From contig CAZCZE010000058.1 of NCBI GenBank assembly GCA_964503125.1, forward strand, positions 1 to 64,000: 64,000 nt of DNA. The letters run 5' to 3'. Below the pieces are notes generated by a model. The model ran no database searches and was not told the origin of the DNA. It saw only the letters and a program-made list of their open reading frames with translations. The DNA is from FEN-1219 sp964503125 (GTDB taxonomy: Bacteria; Pseudomonadota; Gammaproteobacteria; Steroidobacterales; Rariloculaceae). This document shows, one piece after another, positions 34,656 through 43,000 of this stretch. Position 1 is the stretch's first letter. The number at the start of each line of letters is the position of its first letter. A program made the translations under genes and the position numbers.

Positions 34656-35354
34656 TCAGGTCGCCTTGCGCGCCGCCACGTAATACTGTGCGCCGAGCGG
34701 CAACCACTTGAGCCCCGCTTCGAGCGGGCGCAGGCCGCGCAGCGCATGCGGGAAGAAGATGCGGTAGCGAACCGCGGCTGCGTCGAAGCCCGCGGCTCGC
34801 ACGCGGCGCCGCATCGTCGGCGCGAGCACGAGCTCCGCATGCTCGTCGAACTCGCAGGTGTTGACGGCGTGGCGCGTCAGCGGGTTCAGCGGGTTGTGCT
34901 CGAAGACGAACAGCCGGCCGCCCGGCGCCAGCACGCGGCGGATCTCGCCGAGCAGCGCGACGTGCTCGTCGTGCGGGATGTGGTGGAACACGCACGACGC
35001 GAGCGCGACATCGAACGTGCCGTCGGCGTAAGGAATCCGGCGGCCGTCGAAGTGCCGGAACTCTGCGGCCGCGCCATGGCGCGCCACGCCCACCTCGAGA
35101 CTCTTGTGTGACACGTCGAGGCACGTGACGCGCGTCGCCGGCAAATAGCGCGCGAAGAACGGCACCGAGTAGCCGACGCCTGCGCCGAAATCGAGCGCCG
35201 TGCGCGCGATGGCGCGCGCGCGCTGAAGCTCCGCCGCGATGTCGACGACCTTGTACTCGGCGAAATACTCGGGCTCCTCGCCCGAGAGCCGAATGTTCGC
35301 GGCGTGCAGCGCGCGATATTCGTCGGCGAATTTGTCGAACTCGGCTTCGTCCAT
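34656..35354 (-). CDS. Class I SAM-dependent methyltransferase
   Basis: The 232-residue cytoplasmic enzyme has motif I ALDFGAGVGYSVPFFARYLP, the acidic loop end VTCLDVSHKSL, and later FDVALASCVFHHIPHDEH and LAPGGRLFVFEHNP. It belongs to the methyltransf_11 type. In this operon it probably methylates a glycan or lipid-linked intermediate, though that is only context. It begins 7 bases after the deacetylase gene ends. Confidence 0.88.
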   Translation of the reverse strand: MDEAEFDKFADEYRALHAANIRLSGEEPEYFAEYKVVDIAAELQRARAIARTALDFGAGVGYSVPFFARYLPATRVTCLDVSHKSLEVGVARHGAAAEFRHFDGRRIPYADGTFDVALASCVFHHIPHDEHVALLGEIRRVLAPGGRLFVFEHNPLNPLTRHAVNTCEFDEHAELVLAPTMRRRVRAAGFDAAAVRYRIFFPHALRGLRPLEAGLKWLPLGAQYYVAARKAT

Positions 35355-35361
35355 GGTCGGT

Positions 35362-36198
35362 TCAGAGATCGCGATAGGAAATCAGTTGCACGCCGCGCGC
35401 GCTCAGGAGCTCGCGGATGCGCGGGCTCGTGAGCGCCGCGAGCTCGGCCGCCCAGGCGTACCGCCAACCGTCGGCGCGCGTGTCCGCCTGACCCGGATGG
35501 CACATGAGCTCGACGGTGCGCCCCGGAAGCAAGTCGGTCAACACGGTCTTAAGATTCCGTTCGTCGAGCCGGCCGCCGAAGTAGAAGCCTACGAAATCGT
35601 CGCTGCGCCGCAAGCCGTCGCGCGGGGACAGCGCACAGCACACGTATACCGCCGCCTGCTCGGCGAGGCGCTTGAGGCCGCGCGGGTTGCGCAGCATGTG
35701 GGCGCGCACGCGCTCGGCCGGGTAGCGCACGGCCGCGATGCCGTGCGCCGCCGCGAGCTCGGCCACGACGCGTGCGATGCCGGGCAGCACGTGCACGTGC
35801 TGGTGGCCGTCGAAATGCGTCACGGCGAGGCCGGCGGCACGCACGCGCCGAATTTGCGCGTCGAGCTCGACCTTCACCTCGCGCAGCGAAATACGCGCGC
35901 CGAGCTGCCGGCCGGCGAGCTCGACGGCGTGCGGCGCGAAGCGTCCGTCCGGGCCGACGAGCGTCGGCACGGCCGTGCCCGCGAGCGGCCGCTGCTCCGT
36001 GAGCACGAGGTGCACGCCGATACCGAGCTCGGGGCGCTCGCGCGCGAGCGCGACGGCGTGCTCGAAGCTCTGCCCCGTGGCCATGATCGACGCGGACGTC
36101 ACGATGCCGCGATCGTGGGCTTCGGCGATGCCGAGGTTCACGGCCTCGGCGATGCCGAAGTCGTCGGCGTTGACGATGAGCCGCGTGCTTCTGCTCAT
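35362..36198 (-). CDS. ChbG/HpnK (YdjC-like) carbohydrate deacetylase
   Basis: The 278-residue protein has the YdjC-like core: RLIVNADDFGIAEAVNLGIA with the metal-binding aspartate pair, GIGVHLVLTEQRPL with the metal histidine, and THFDGHQHVHVLPGI with the second HxH. The family removes N-acetyl groups from chitobiose or from hopanoid or other sugar precursors. No other hopanoid gene is in the window. The start at 36198 overlaps the gtrA-type stop (ATGA), so it is translationally coupled. Confidence 0.88.
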   Translation of the reverse strand: MSRSTRLIVNADDFGIAEAVNLGIAEAHDRGIVTSASIMATGQSFEHAVALARERPELGIGVHLVLTEQRPLAGTAVPTLVGPDGRFAPHAVELAGRQLGARISLREVKVELDAQIRRVRAAGLAVTHFDGHQHVHVLPGIARVVAELAAAHGIAAVRYPAERVRAHMLRNPRGLKRLAEQAAVYVCCALSPRDGLRRSDDFVGFYFGGRLDERNLKTVLTDLLPGRTVELMCHPGQADTRADGWRYAWAAELAALTSPRIRELLSARGVQLISYRDL

Positions 36199-36602
36199 GT
36201 GCGTTCGGCGAAGGCCCAATGCTTCATGCCGAGATAGTGCGTCGCCAGAATCGCGAGCGTGAGCGGCAGCCAGACCTTAAGCTCAGGATATCCCGCCCGG
36301 TCGACGAGCACGAGCACGATGAGGGTGCTGGCGGCGAGTGTCGCCGCGTTGAGCAGCGTGAAACGCCACGCGTGCGCTGCGGCGCGCCCCTCGGCGCGAA
36401 AGGTCCAGACTCGGTTGAGCACGAAGCTGTTGAGCATGCCCGCTGCGTAGGCGAGCACGTTGGCGACGGCGCCGCGGCCGCCGAAGTCGCCGAGCGGCAG
36501 ATAGTGATACGAGCCGTAGAACGCCGCGAAGCTCACAACGAAATTGGCGCAGCCGACGACGACGAACCGTGCAAGCGAGTGCTTGAGAACGAACGACGGC
36601 AC
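36195..36602 (-). CDS. GtrA family membrane protein
   Basis: The 135-residue protein has four transmembrane helices in the GtrA pattern (ARFVVVGCANFVVSFAAFYG, NVLAYAAGMLNSFVLNRVWT, and two more). GtrA-like proteins are thought to move undecaprenyl-phosphate-linked sugars across the inner membrane for glycan decoration. The adjacent upstream GT2 enzyme is the expected partner that makes the lipid-linked sugar. Confidence 0.9.
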   Translation of the reverse strand: MPSFVLKHSLARFVVVGCANFVVSFAAFYGSYHYLPLGDFGGRGAVANVLAYAAGMLNSFVLNRVWTFRAEGRAAAHAWRFTLLNAATLAASTLIVLVLVDRAGYPELKVWLPLTLAILATHYLGMKHWAFAERT

Positions 36603-36611
36603 GCGCGGCGC

Positions 36612-37601
36612 TCAGGCATCCGAGCGCGGATCGGCTCCGGAACCGCGCCGCGCAAGCCGCTCGGCGGCGGTGACGGCGAGGCGCGTCGTCTCACGCACGA
36701 GGAACCGCGGCCGGCGGCGCACTTCGACGGCGATGCGCCCCACGTACTCGGCGAGCACGGCCAGGAACACGAACAACACGCCGAACAGGAATGACGAGAT
36801 CGCGACCGACGAGGCCCAGCCCGGAATCACGTTCTCGTCGAGCCACCAGCCGAGGATCGCGTAACCGGTCCCGAGGAATGCGATCGTCGACGACAAGAGA
36901 CCGATCGCGATGCCGACGCGCAGCGGCACGAGCGAGAACGCGCTGACGCCGTGCCAGCCGAGCGACAACATTCTGCGTACGTTGTACTTGCTCACGCCCG
37001 CATGGCGTTGCCCGCAGTCGAACGGCACGCTCGCCGTCGCATAGCCCACCCAGTGGACGAGCCCGCGCAGGAACAACCCTTCCTCTTCGAATTTCAAGAT
37101 CTCGTCGACGACCTGCCGGTCGAGCAACCGAAAGTCGGCCGAGCCGGGCTCGATGGCGACACCGCTCAAGAACGCGAACAACCGGTAGTAGGGTCGCGAG
37201 AACGTGCGCTTGCCCCAGGAGAGATTCGGCGGATCGCGCCGCACGGCGTGGACGATCTGGAACCCCTCGCGCCACTTGCGCACGAGCTGCGGTAACAACG
37301 CGGGCGGATGCTGGAGATCGGCGTCCATCATGATGACGGCGCGGCCGCGTGCGGCCGCGAGTCCGGCCATGAGCGCCGGCTGGTGACCGAAATTGCGCGA
37401 GAGCCTGAGGCCCCTCACGCGCACGTCGCTGGCGCTCAACCGTTCGATCGCGCTCCACGTGCCGTCGGTGCTGCCGTCGTCGACGACGACGAGCTCCCAG
37501 TCGCCAGTACTCGCGCCCGCGTCCATGACTTCGCGGACATTGACATAGAGAACCTCGAGATTCTGCTCCTCGTTGTACGCGGGTATCACGATCGAAATCA
37601 T
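36612..37601 (-). CDS. Family 2 glycosyltransferase (GtrB/DPM1-like)
   Basis: The 329-residue protein has an N-terminal GT-A domain: ISIVIPAYNEEQNLEVLYVN, ELVVVDDGSTDGTWSAIERL, and the DxD-type MMDADLQHPP. QVVDEILKFEEEGLFLRGLV follows, with two C-terminal transmembrane helices from about residue 230. This is the layout of polyisoprenyl-phosphate glycosyltransferases (GtrB, ArnC, DPM1). It is the first gene of the leftward five-gene envelope operon. Confidence 0.92.
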   Translation of the reverse strand: MISIVIPAYNEEQNLEVLYVNVREVMDAGASTGDWELVVVDDGSTDGTWSAIERLSASDVRVRGLRLSRNFGHQPALMAGLAAARGRAVIMMDADLQHPPALLPQLVRKWREGFQIVHAVRRDPPNLSWGKRTFSRPYYRLFAFLSGVAIEPGSADFRLLDRQVVDEILKFEEEGLFLRGLVHWVGYATASVPFDCGQRHAGVSKYNVRRMLSLGWHGVSAFSLVPLRVGIAIGLLSSTIAFLGTGYAILGWWLDENVIPGWASSVAISSFLFGVLFVFLAVLAEYVGRIAVEVRRRPRFLVRETTRLAVTAAERLARRGSGADPRSDA

Positions 37602-37641
37602 GGCTTAGTTTCCCCACACGTCTTGGTCAATACTACGCCTG

Positions 37642-38301
37642 ATGAGTCATCCGAGTCTCAGCACGTTCGCGCCGCTGCCGCGGAAGGAGCGCTGGTTCTG
37701 CCGCGGCCGGCTTGCGCTCGCGCCGCTCGAGCAGGTCGCCGCGCGTGCCATGGGCACGACGCTGCTCGACGTCGGCTGCGGCCACGGCGTGCTCGCGGCG
37801 CTACTGCTGCACGGCCATCCCGAACGACGCGTCGTCGGCATCGACCCCGACGAGCGCAAAATTGCGTGGGCCCGTGAATCCGTCGGCCGCGACCCGCGCG
37901 CCGAGTTTCGCGCCTGCACGATCGAAACGCTCGCGGCCGAGCGTCCCGCCTCGTTCGACTGCGTGCTCATCGCCGACGTGCTCTGTCTCATCGCGCGCGA
38001 CGAGTGGGCGCCGCTGCTCGCGGCCGCGCGGCAGTTGCTGCGCCCCGGCGGCCGCCTCGTGCTCAAGGACGCCGAGGACGACGGCTCCTGGCGCGCCGCG
38101 AAGGCAATCTGGCAGGAACGGCTCATGGTGCACGTGCTGCGGCGCACCGTGTCGAGCGGCATCGGCTTCGCGACGCGCGCGGAGCTTTCGGGCTACGTGA
38201 CGCGGGCCGGCTTCGTCATCGACGAGATCGCAAGCTACGCGCGCGGCTATAGCACGCCGCACGTGCTCTTCGTCGCACACGCGGTCGCGCACGCGGCCTA
38301 G
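37642..38301 (+). CDS. Class I SAM-dependent methyltransferase
   Basis: The 219-residue enzyme has motif I LLDVGCGHGVLAALLL, the acidic residue in RRVVGIDPDERKI, FDCVLIADVLCLI and LRPGGRLVLKDAEDD. It is divergent from the glycosyltransferase operon with 40 bases between starts, so the two may share control. The substrate is unknown; a link to the envelope cluster is inferred from position. Confidence 0.85.
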   Translation: MSHPSLSTFAPLPRKERWFCRGRLALAPLEQVAARAMGTTLLDVGCGHGVLAALLLHGHPERRVVGIDPDERKIAWARESVGRDPRAEFRACTIETLAAERPASFDCVLIADVLCLIARDEWAPLLAAARQLLRPGGRLVLKDAEDDGSWRAAKAIWQERLMVHVLRRTVSSGIGFATRAELSGYVTRAGFVIDEIASYARGYSTPHVLFVAHAVAHAA

Positions 38302-38302
38302 C

Positions 38303-39400
38303 TCAACCCCACACTCGCTCCGCGACCTCGACGATGCGCGTAAGCTTCGCCCACTGCTCGTCCTCGGTGAGCAGGTTGCCCTCCTCCGTCGACGCGAAGC
38401 CGCACTGCGGCGCGAGGCAGAGTTGCTCGAGCGGCGCGAACTGCGCGGCCGCGTCGATGCGCCGCTCGAGCTCGTCGCGGCTCTCGAGCGCGCCGCGCTT
38501 CGTGGTCACGAGGCCGAGCGCGACACGCTTGCCGTGCGGCAGCAGCCGCAGAGGCGCAAAACCGCCGGAACGCTCGTCGTCGTACTCCATGAAATAGCCG
38601 TGCACGCGGATCCGGTTGAACAGCACGTCCACGACGGCGTCGTAGCCGCCGGTGCCCATATAGGTCGACTTGAAGTTGCCGCGGCAGAGATGCAGCGTGA
38701 CGGTCATGTCGGCCGGGATGTCGGCGATCGCCGTGTTGATGAGCTCGGCGTAGAGCGTCAAGAGCTGGTCGGGATCGTCGCCGCGCGCCGCCATCTTGGC
38801 GCGGTACTGCGCGTCGCAGAGCATTGCGATGAACACCTCGTCGAGCTGCAAGTAGCGGCAGCCCGCGGCTGCGAATGCGTTGACGGCCGCGCGATAGGCC
38901 CGGCCGAGATCGGCGTAGAGCTCGTCGCGGCGCGGATAGACGCGCGCGTCGATCGGCGGCAGCACGGGCCGGCCGAGCAACGCCGATGGCGCCGGAATCG
39001 TGAGCTTCGCCGCCGCACCCGCGCGCTCGTGCAAGAAGCGGTAGTGCTCAAGCTGCGGATGGCTCGAGAAGCCGATCTTGCCGTCGACGCGCACGCCCGC
39101 GGTGCGCGGCGTGGCGCCGACGAACCCCGTGCCGAAGTCCGCGTGATGCTCGGCGATGCCGTCGAGGCTCCAGAGGAAATCGAGGTGCCACCATGAGCGG
39201 CGCAGCTCGCCGTCCGTGACGCTTATCGTGCCGAGCGCCCGCTGCTTGGCCACGACGCGCTCGATCTCGCGGTCCTCGACGGCCTTAAGATCGGCGGCGT
39301 CGAGCATGCCGTCGGCGTAGCGCCGCCGCGCCTCTTTGAGCGCCGCGGGCCGCAGCAAGCTGCCGACGTGGTCGGCGCGAAACGGCGGGCGGCTCGACAT
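38303..39400 (-). CDS. MetE-like cobalamin-independent methyltransferase
   Basis: The 365-residue protein corresponds to the catalytic C-terminal half of MetE. It has RADHVGSLLRP at the start, the zinc ligands in TLHLCRGNFKS and LAPQCGFAS, and RYLQLDEVFIAML. Stand-alone proteins of this length transfer methyl groups to homocysteine or related thiols from varied donors. It follows the 4-oxalomesaconate tautomerase gene by 17 bases, so it may handle methyl groups released during catabolism of methoxylated aromatics; that link is inference. Confidence 0.85.
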   Translation of the reverse strand: MSSRPPFRADHVGSLLRPAALKEARRRYADGMLDAADLKAVEDREIERVVAKQRALGTISVTDGELRRSWWHLDFLWSLDGIAEHHADFGTGFVGATPRTAGVRVDGKIGFSSHPQLEHYRFLHERAGAAAKLTIPAPSALLGRPVLPPIDARVYPRRDELYADLGRAYRAAVNAFAAAGCRYLQLDEVFIAMLCDAQYRAKMAARGDDPDQLLTLYAELINTAIADIPADMTVTLHLCRGNFKSTYMGTGGYDAVVDVLFNRIRVHGYFMEYDDERSGGFAPLRLLPHGKRVALGLVTTKRGALESRDELERRIDAAAQFAPLEQLCLAPQCGFASTEEGNLLTEDEQWAKLTRIVEVAERVWG

Positions 39401-39417
39401 CGGCGCACCGCCGCGCG

Positions 39418-40506
39418 TCAGCGGCGGCCGTCCCAGATCGCACTCGGCACGAGGACCTCGCCGCGCATGATGAGCCGCGCCGTGCGCAGCAACCCGGCCT
39501 TGCGCACCTCGGGCCGCTCGCGCGTGCCGCCGACCTCGAGCGTCACCGAGAACTCGCCCGTGGGGTGCTCGATCGACATCTGCTTGACCGCGCCGTCGGG
39601 CACCGTCGCGATGCCCTGCGTCACCGAGCCCGGCAGGATGCAGGCCGTCGCGACGGACACGGCGCCGAGCACGCCGATCGCGGCGTGGCAGTCGTGCGGG
39701 ATGAACGTGCGCGTGCAGACGTGGCCGCCGGCGCGCGCGGGCGCGATGAGGCTCATCTTCGGCACGACCTTCGTCTTGACGTCGCCGAGGTTCATGCGCG
39801 GGCCTACGCTAAGTCGAATCGCTTCGATCCTGGCCTTGAGCGCCTTGTCGGCGTCGAGATCCTTCGGCGTCTCGTAGCCCGTGATGCCGAGATCGCGCGC
39901 GCGCAGCACCACCACGGGCATGCCGTTGTCGATGCACGTGACCTCGACGCCGTCGACGACGTCGCGTGCGCTGCCCGTCGGCAGCAGGCTGCCCGTGGCC
40001 GAGCCCGCGACGTCGAGGTAGTTGCAAACGATGGGCGCGGCCGTGCCCGGCACGCCGTCGATGCGCGCGGCGCCGTCGTAGTTGACGCGCTTGCCCGGCG
40101 TCTCGACGAGCAGCTCGCAGAGGTTGCCGCTGTTCCGCATACGCACGCGCACGGGCGTGATGCCCTCGCGGGCTTCGACGAGGCCGTTCGCAAGCGCAAA
40201 CGGCGCGACGCCGGCCAGGATGTTGCCGCAGTTCGGCGTCGTATCGACGCGCCCTTCGCCGACGACGACCTGCACGAACAAATAGTCGATGTCGGCGTCG
40301 CTCGACGCCGAGCGGCTCACGATCGCGACCTTGCTCGTGAGCGGATGCGCGCCGCCCGCGCCGTCGATCTGCCGCGCGTCGCTGCCCATCGCCGCGACGA
40401 GCACGCGATCGCGCAGCGCCTCGTCGGCCGGCAGATCTTCCTTGCGGAAGTAGAGCCCCTTCGAGCTGCCGCCGCGCATGAGAAAACAAGGAATCGCCGT
40501 TTGCAT
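39418..40506 (-). CDS. galD: 4-oxalomesaconate tautomerase (PrpF family)
   Basis: The 362-residue protein shows the GalD/LigU pattern: IPCFLMRGGSSKGLYFRKED, RQIDGAGGAHPLTSKVAIV, TPNCGNILAGVAPFAL, DVVDGVEVTCIDNGMPVV and HPTGEFSVTLEV. GalD converts the keto form of oxalomesaconate to the enol form in gallate or protocatechuate 4,5-cleavage; LigU is the equivalent in Sphingobium. This places it downstream of LigAB, LigC and LigI, encoded about 28 kb away. It is divergent from an aldo/keto reductase gene. Confidence 0.9.
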   Translation of the reverse strand: MQTAIPCFLMRGGSSKGLYFRKEDLPADEALRDRVLVAAMGSDARQIDGAGGAHPLTSKVAIVSRSASSDADIDYLFVQVVVGEGRVDTTPNCGNILAGVAPFALANGLVEAREGITPVRVRMRNSGNLCELLVETPGKRVNYDGAARIDGVPGTAAPIVCNYLDVAGSATGSLLPTGSARDVVDGVEVTCIDNGMPVVVLRARDLGITGYETPKDLDADKALKARIEAIRLSVGPRMNLGDVKTKVVPKMSLIAPARAGGHVCTRTFIPHDCHAAIGVLGAVSVATACILPGSVTQGIATVPDGAVKQMSIEHPTGEFSVTLEVGGTRERPEVRKAGLLRTARLIMRGEVLVPSAIWDGRR

Positions 40507-40553
40507 GATCCGTATGGTAAGGCGTGCTCGAGGTGCGCTGCTACACTGGCCGC

Positions 40554-41423
40554 GTGCAACGATCGATCGGCCTCACGAATCTCGCGGTCGCGCCCATCGG
40601 TTTGGGCGGCATGCCGTTATCGATCCAGGGCCGGCCCGACGAGCGCACGGCGCTCGCAGTTATCGAGGCGTTTCTCGCGGGCGGCGGCAACTTCATCGAC
40701 ACGGCCATCAGCTATTGCCTCGACGAGCACGACTTCGGCCACAACGAGCGGCTCATCGCCAAAGCGCTGCGCACGCTGGGCCGCAGCGACGTGATCGTCG
40801 CGACCAAGGGCGGCCTCACGCGCCCCGGCGGCCGCTGGGACGTGGACTGCAGCCCGAAGTGGCTGCGGCACTGCTGCGAGCAGAGTGCGCGCGATCTCGG
40901 CGCGCCGATCCCGCTCTACTATCTGCACACCGTCGATCCGGCGGTGCCGCTTGCCGATTCGCTCGGCGAGCTCGCGCGCCTGCGCGACGAGGGCAAGATC
41001 GCGGCGATCGGATTGTCCAACGTCAAGACGCAGCAGCTCGACTTCGCGCTGCGGCTCACGCCGATCGCGGCGGTGCAGAACCGCTGCAACGTGCTCGACA
41101 CGCGTGACTTCGGCTCGGGTCTGGTCGAGCGCTGCCGCGAGCTCGGCATCGCTTACGTCCCGTACTCGAGCGTCGGCGGACACTCGGGCCATCGGCGGCT
41201 CGCGCACTACCCCGTGCTCGCGCGCATCGCCGCGGAGCACTCGACGTCGACGTATGCGATTGCGCTCGCCTGGCTGCTCGCGAAGGGGCCGCACATCCTA
41301 CCGATTCCCGGCGCGACCAAAGTGGCGAGCATCGTCAACAGCCTATCGGCCGTCGACGTGTTGCTCCAAGCGGACGATCTCGCGGCGCTCGATGGCCTCG
41401 CCTCGCCCAGCGGCTCGCTCTAG
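40554..41423 (+). CDS. Aldo/keto reductase
   Basis: The 289-residue protein has the family tetrad. The aspartate is in FIDTAISY, with Y in the same stretch, the lysine in VATKGGLTRPGG and the histidine in LYYLHTVDPA. The NADPH-binding tail shows ILPIPGATKVASI. Such enzymes reduce carbonyl groups. The GTG at 40554 gives a standard N-terminus (QRSIGLTNLAVAPIGLGG); a second GTG at 40524 adds 10 residues. Neither has a good ribosome binding site. It is divergent from galD; the substrate is unknown. Confidence 0.87.
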   Translation: MQRSIGLTNLAVAPIGLGGMPLSIQGRPDERTALAVIEAFLAGGGNFIDTAISYCLDEHDFGHNERLIAKALRTLGRSDVIVATKGGLTRPGGRWDVDCSPKWLRHCCEQSARDLGAPIPLYYLHTVDPAVPLADSLGELARLRDEGKIAAIGLSNVKTQQLDFALRLTPIAAVQNRCNVLDTRDFGSGLVERCRELGIAYVPYSSVGGHSGHRRLAHYPVLARIAAEHSTSTYAIALAWLLAKGPHILPIPGATKVASIVNSLSAVDVLLQADDLAALDGLASPSGSL

Positions 41424-41425
41424 AG

Positions 41426-41683
41426 TCAGCTCATGATGCGGCGTTGCACGATATGGGCGACGACCAACAGCAGCGCCCCGCACACCGCTCCGACGATCAC
41501 TCCAAAGGTGTTGAATCCAGGCGCAATGCCGAGCGTGGACGCAAGCGCCCAATTGCCGACGGCCGCCCCGATCACCGCCACGACGATATTGAAGATGTAT
41601 GCCTGCCGGTGGGTCGTGCCCATAGAGACGCACGCGCCCCAGCCGACGAGGCCGCCGGCCACCAGCCAAGTAAGGATGCTCAT
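41426..41683 (-). CDS. GlsB/YeaQ/YmgE family membrane protein
   Basis: The 85-residue protein has three hydrophobic helices with glycine-rich turns (ILTWLVAGGLVGWGACVSMG, then NIVVAVIGAAVGNWALASTL, then GVIVGAVCGALLLVVAHIV). This is the pattern of the small stress-associated membrane protein family. The start at 41683 has GGAG 6 bases upstream. Its precise function is not known. Confidence 0.85.
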   Translation of the reverse strand: MSILTWLVAGGLVGWGACVSMGTTHRQAYIFNIVVAVIGAAVGNWALASTLGIAPGFNTFGVIVGAVCGALLLVVAHIVQRRIMS

Positions 41684-41797
41684 GGATTGCTCCCCATCGG
41701 ACCTAGGGGTAGCCCGGGGACCCAATCTCGCTTGCGGGGGCCGCGACGTCCGTACGGTGCCGCACCTGGCGCGCTAGCGGCGCTCGCTGCGGGGCGC

Positions 41798-42991
41798 TCA
41801 AAGCTCGCGCAAGCCTGCGACGATCGGCAGCCGTGCCGCGCGCAAACTCGGCAGCAGCCCGCCGAGCAAACCGAGCGTCAACGCGTAAAGCAGCCCTTGC
41901 ACGAGCAGCGCCGGCGTCACGGCGAACGCGAACGTGATCTGGCTGAACGAGGAAAAATTCAGCGTCGACGCCTGTAATCCGTTGAACGCGAAATACGCGA
42001 CGGCCATGCCGATGACGCCGCCGACGAGCCCGATGAGCAGCGCCTCGGTGAGCACGGAGAAGATCACCGGGAAGGCGCCGAAGCCGAGCGCGCGCAGCGT
42101 GGCGATCTCGCGCGTGCGCGTCGACACGGCCGAGTACATCGTGTTGAGCGCCGCGAACACGGCGCCGAGCCCCATGAGCACCGCGATCACGACGCCGACC
42201 GAGCTCACGAGCGCCACGAGCGTGCGCGACTGTTCCTCGTAGTACTGCCGCTCCGTGAAGACACGGACGTTCAAGCGCGGATCCGCCGTGAGCGCGTCCT
42301 TGAACGCCTGCAACGAAGCGGCGCTCGCGAGCTTGGCGCGCACCGATTGATACGAAGCGCCGCGGTTGTAGACGCCCTGGAGCACCGTCGCGTCGGTCCA
42401 GATCTCCGATTCCGCCACGCTGCCGCGGTCGGCGAAGTGCCCCGCCACGAGCCAATCGGTGGTGCCGGAGCGCAGCGTGCTGCCCACCTCGAGCCCGGCG
42501 AACTGCGCCGCGGCGCCGCGCCCGACGATGACCTCGAACGTGCCCGGCGTGAACGTGCGACCGGCCGTGATGCGAAACTCCTGCCGTAACGCGCCCGAGT
42601 CGCCGCTCACACCGCGCAGCGGCACGTTGGCCGGCGTGCCCGTGCTCGCGAGCGGCACGTCGACGATGACGTAGAGCTCCCAGGAGACGACGGCGCCGTC
42701 GGCGTCGCGCGCGAGCATTTCTGCATCGGCGATGACGCGCGTTTCGGTTTGCGAGAAATTGCTGCTCATCTCGTCCGTCGAGCCGCCGCGCAGCACGATG
42801 ACGACGTCTTCGGCGCCCGCGTCGCCGAGCACGGCGCGAAAGCCTTCGCCGATCGACAGCACCGCCGTCACGACGGTGACGACGCCGGCCACGCCGACGA
42901 GCGCCACGAGCGACGTGCCCACGCGCTCGCGCATGTTGCCGAGGTTCATGACCGTGACGGAGACGACCTGCGCGAACCAATTGCCCAGCAT
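41798..42991 (-). CDS. ABC transporter permease, MacB/FtsX type
   Basis: The 397-residue protein has an N-terminal membrane anchor (VALVGVAGVVTVVTAVLSIG), a periplasmic MacB-core domain, and a C-terminal FtsX unit with three helices (REIATLRALGFGAFPVIFSV). It is the last gene of a four-gene leftward operon with a second permease, an ATPase and a membrane fusion protein. The complex probably exports a substrate or transmits mechanical force across the envelope. The substrate is unknown. Confidence 0.88.
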   Translation of the reverse strand: MLGNWFAQVVSVTVMNLGNMRERVGTSLVALVGVAGVVTVVTAVLSIGEGFRAVLGDAGAEDVVIVLRGGSTDEMSSNFSQTETRVIADAEMLARDADGAVVSWELYVIVDVPLASTGTPANVPLRGVSGDSGALRQEFRITAGRTFTPGTFEVIVGRGAAAQFAGLEVGSTLRSGTTDWLVAGHFADRGSVAESEIWTDATVLQGVYNRGASYQSVRAKLASAASLQAFKDALTADPRLNVRVFTERQYYEEQSRTLVALVSSVGVVIAVLMGLGAVFAALNTMYSAVSTRTREIATLRALGFGAFPVIFSVLTEALLIGLVGGVIGMAVAYFAFNGLQASTLNFSSFSQITFAFAVTPALLVQGLLYALTLGLLGGLLPSLRAARLPIVAGLREL

Positions 42992-43000
42992 CGTATGCCC

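Noticed and set aside
35239..36237. A 332-codon plus-strand frame, and similar long frames at 11213-12319, 33523-34683 and 42749-44149.
   Set aside because: They mirror recognisable genes on the other strand (deacetylase, ligC, membrane protein, ABC permease) and have shadow composition.
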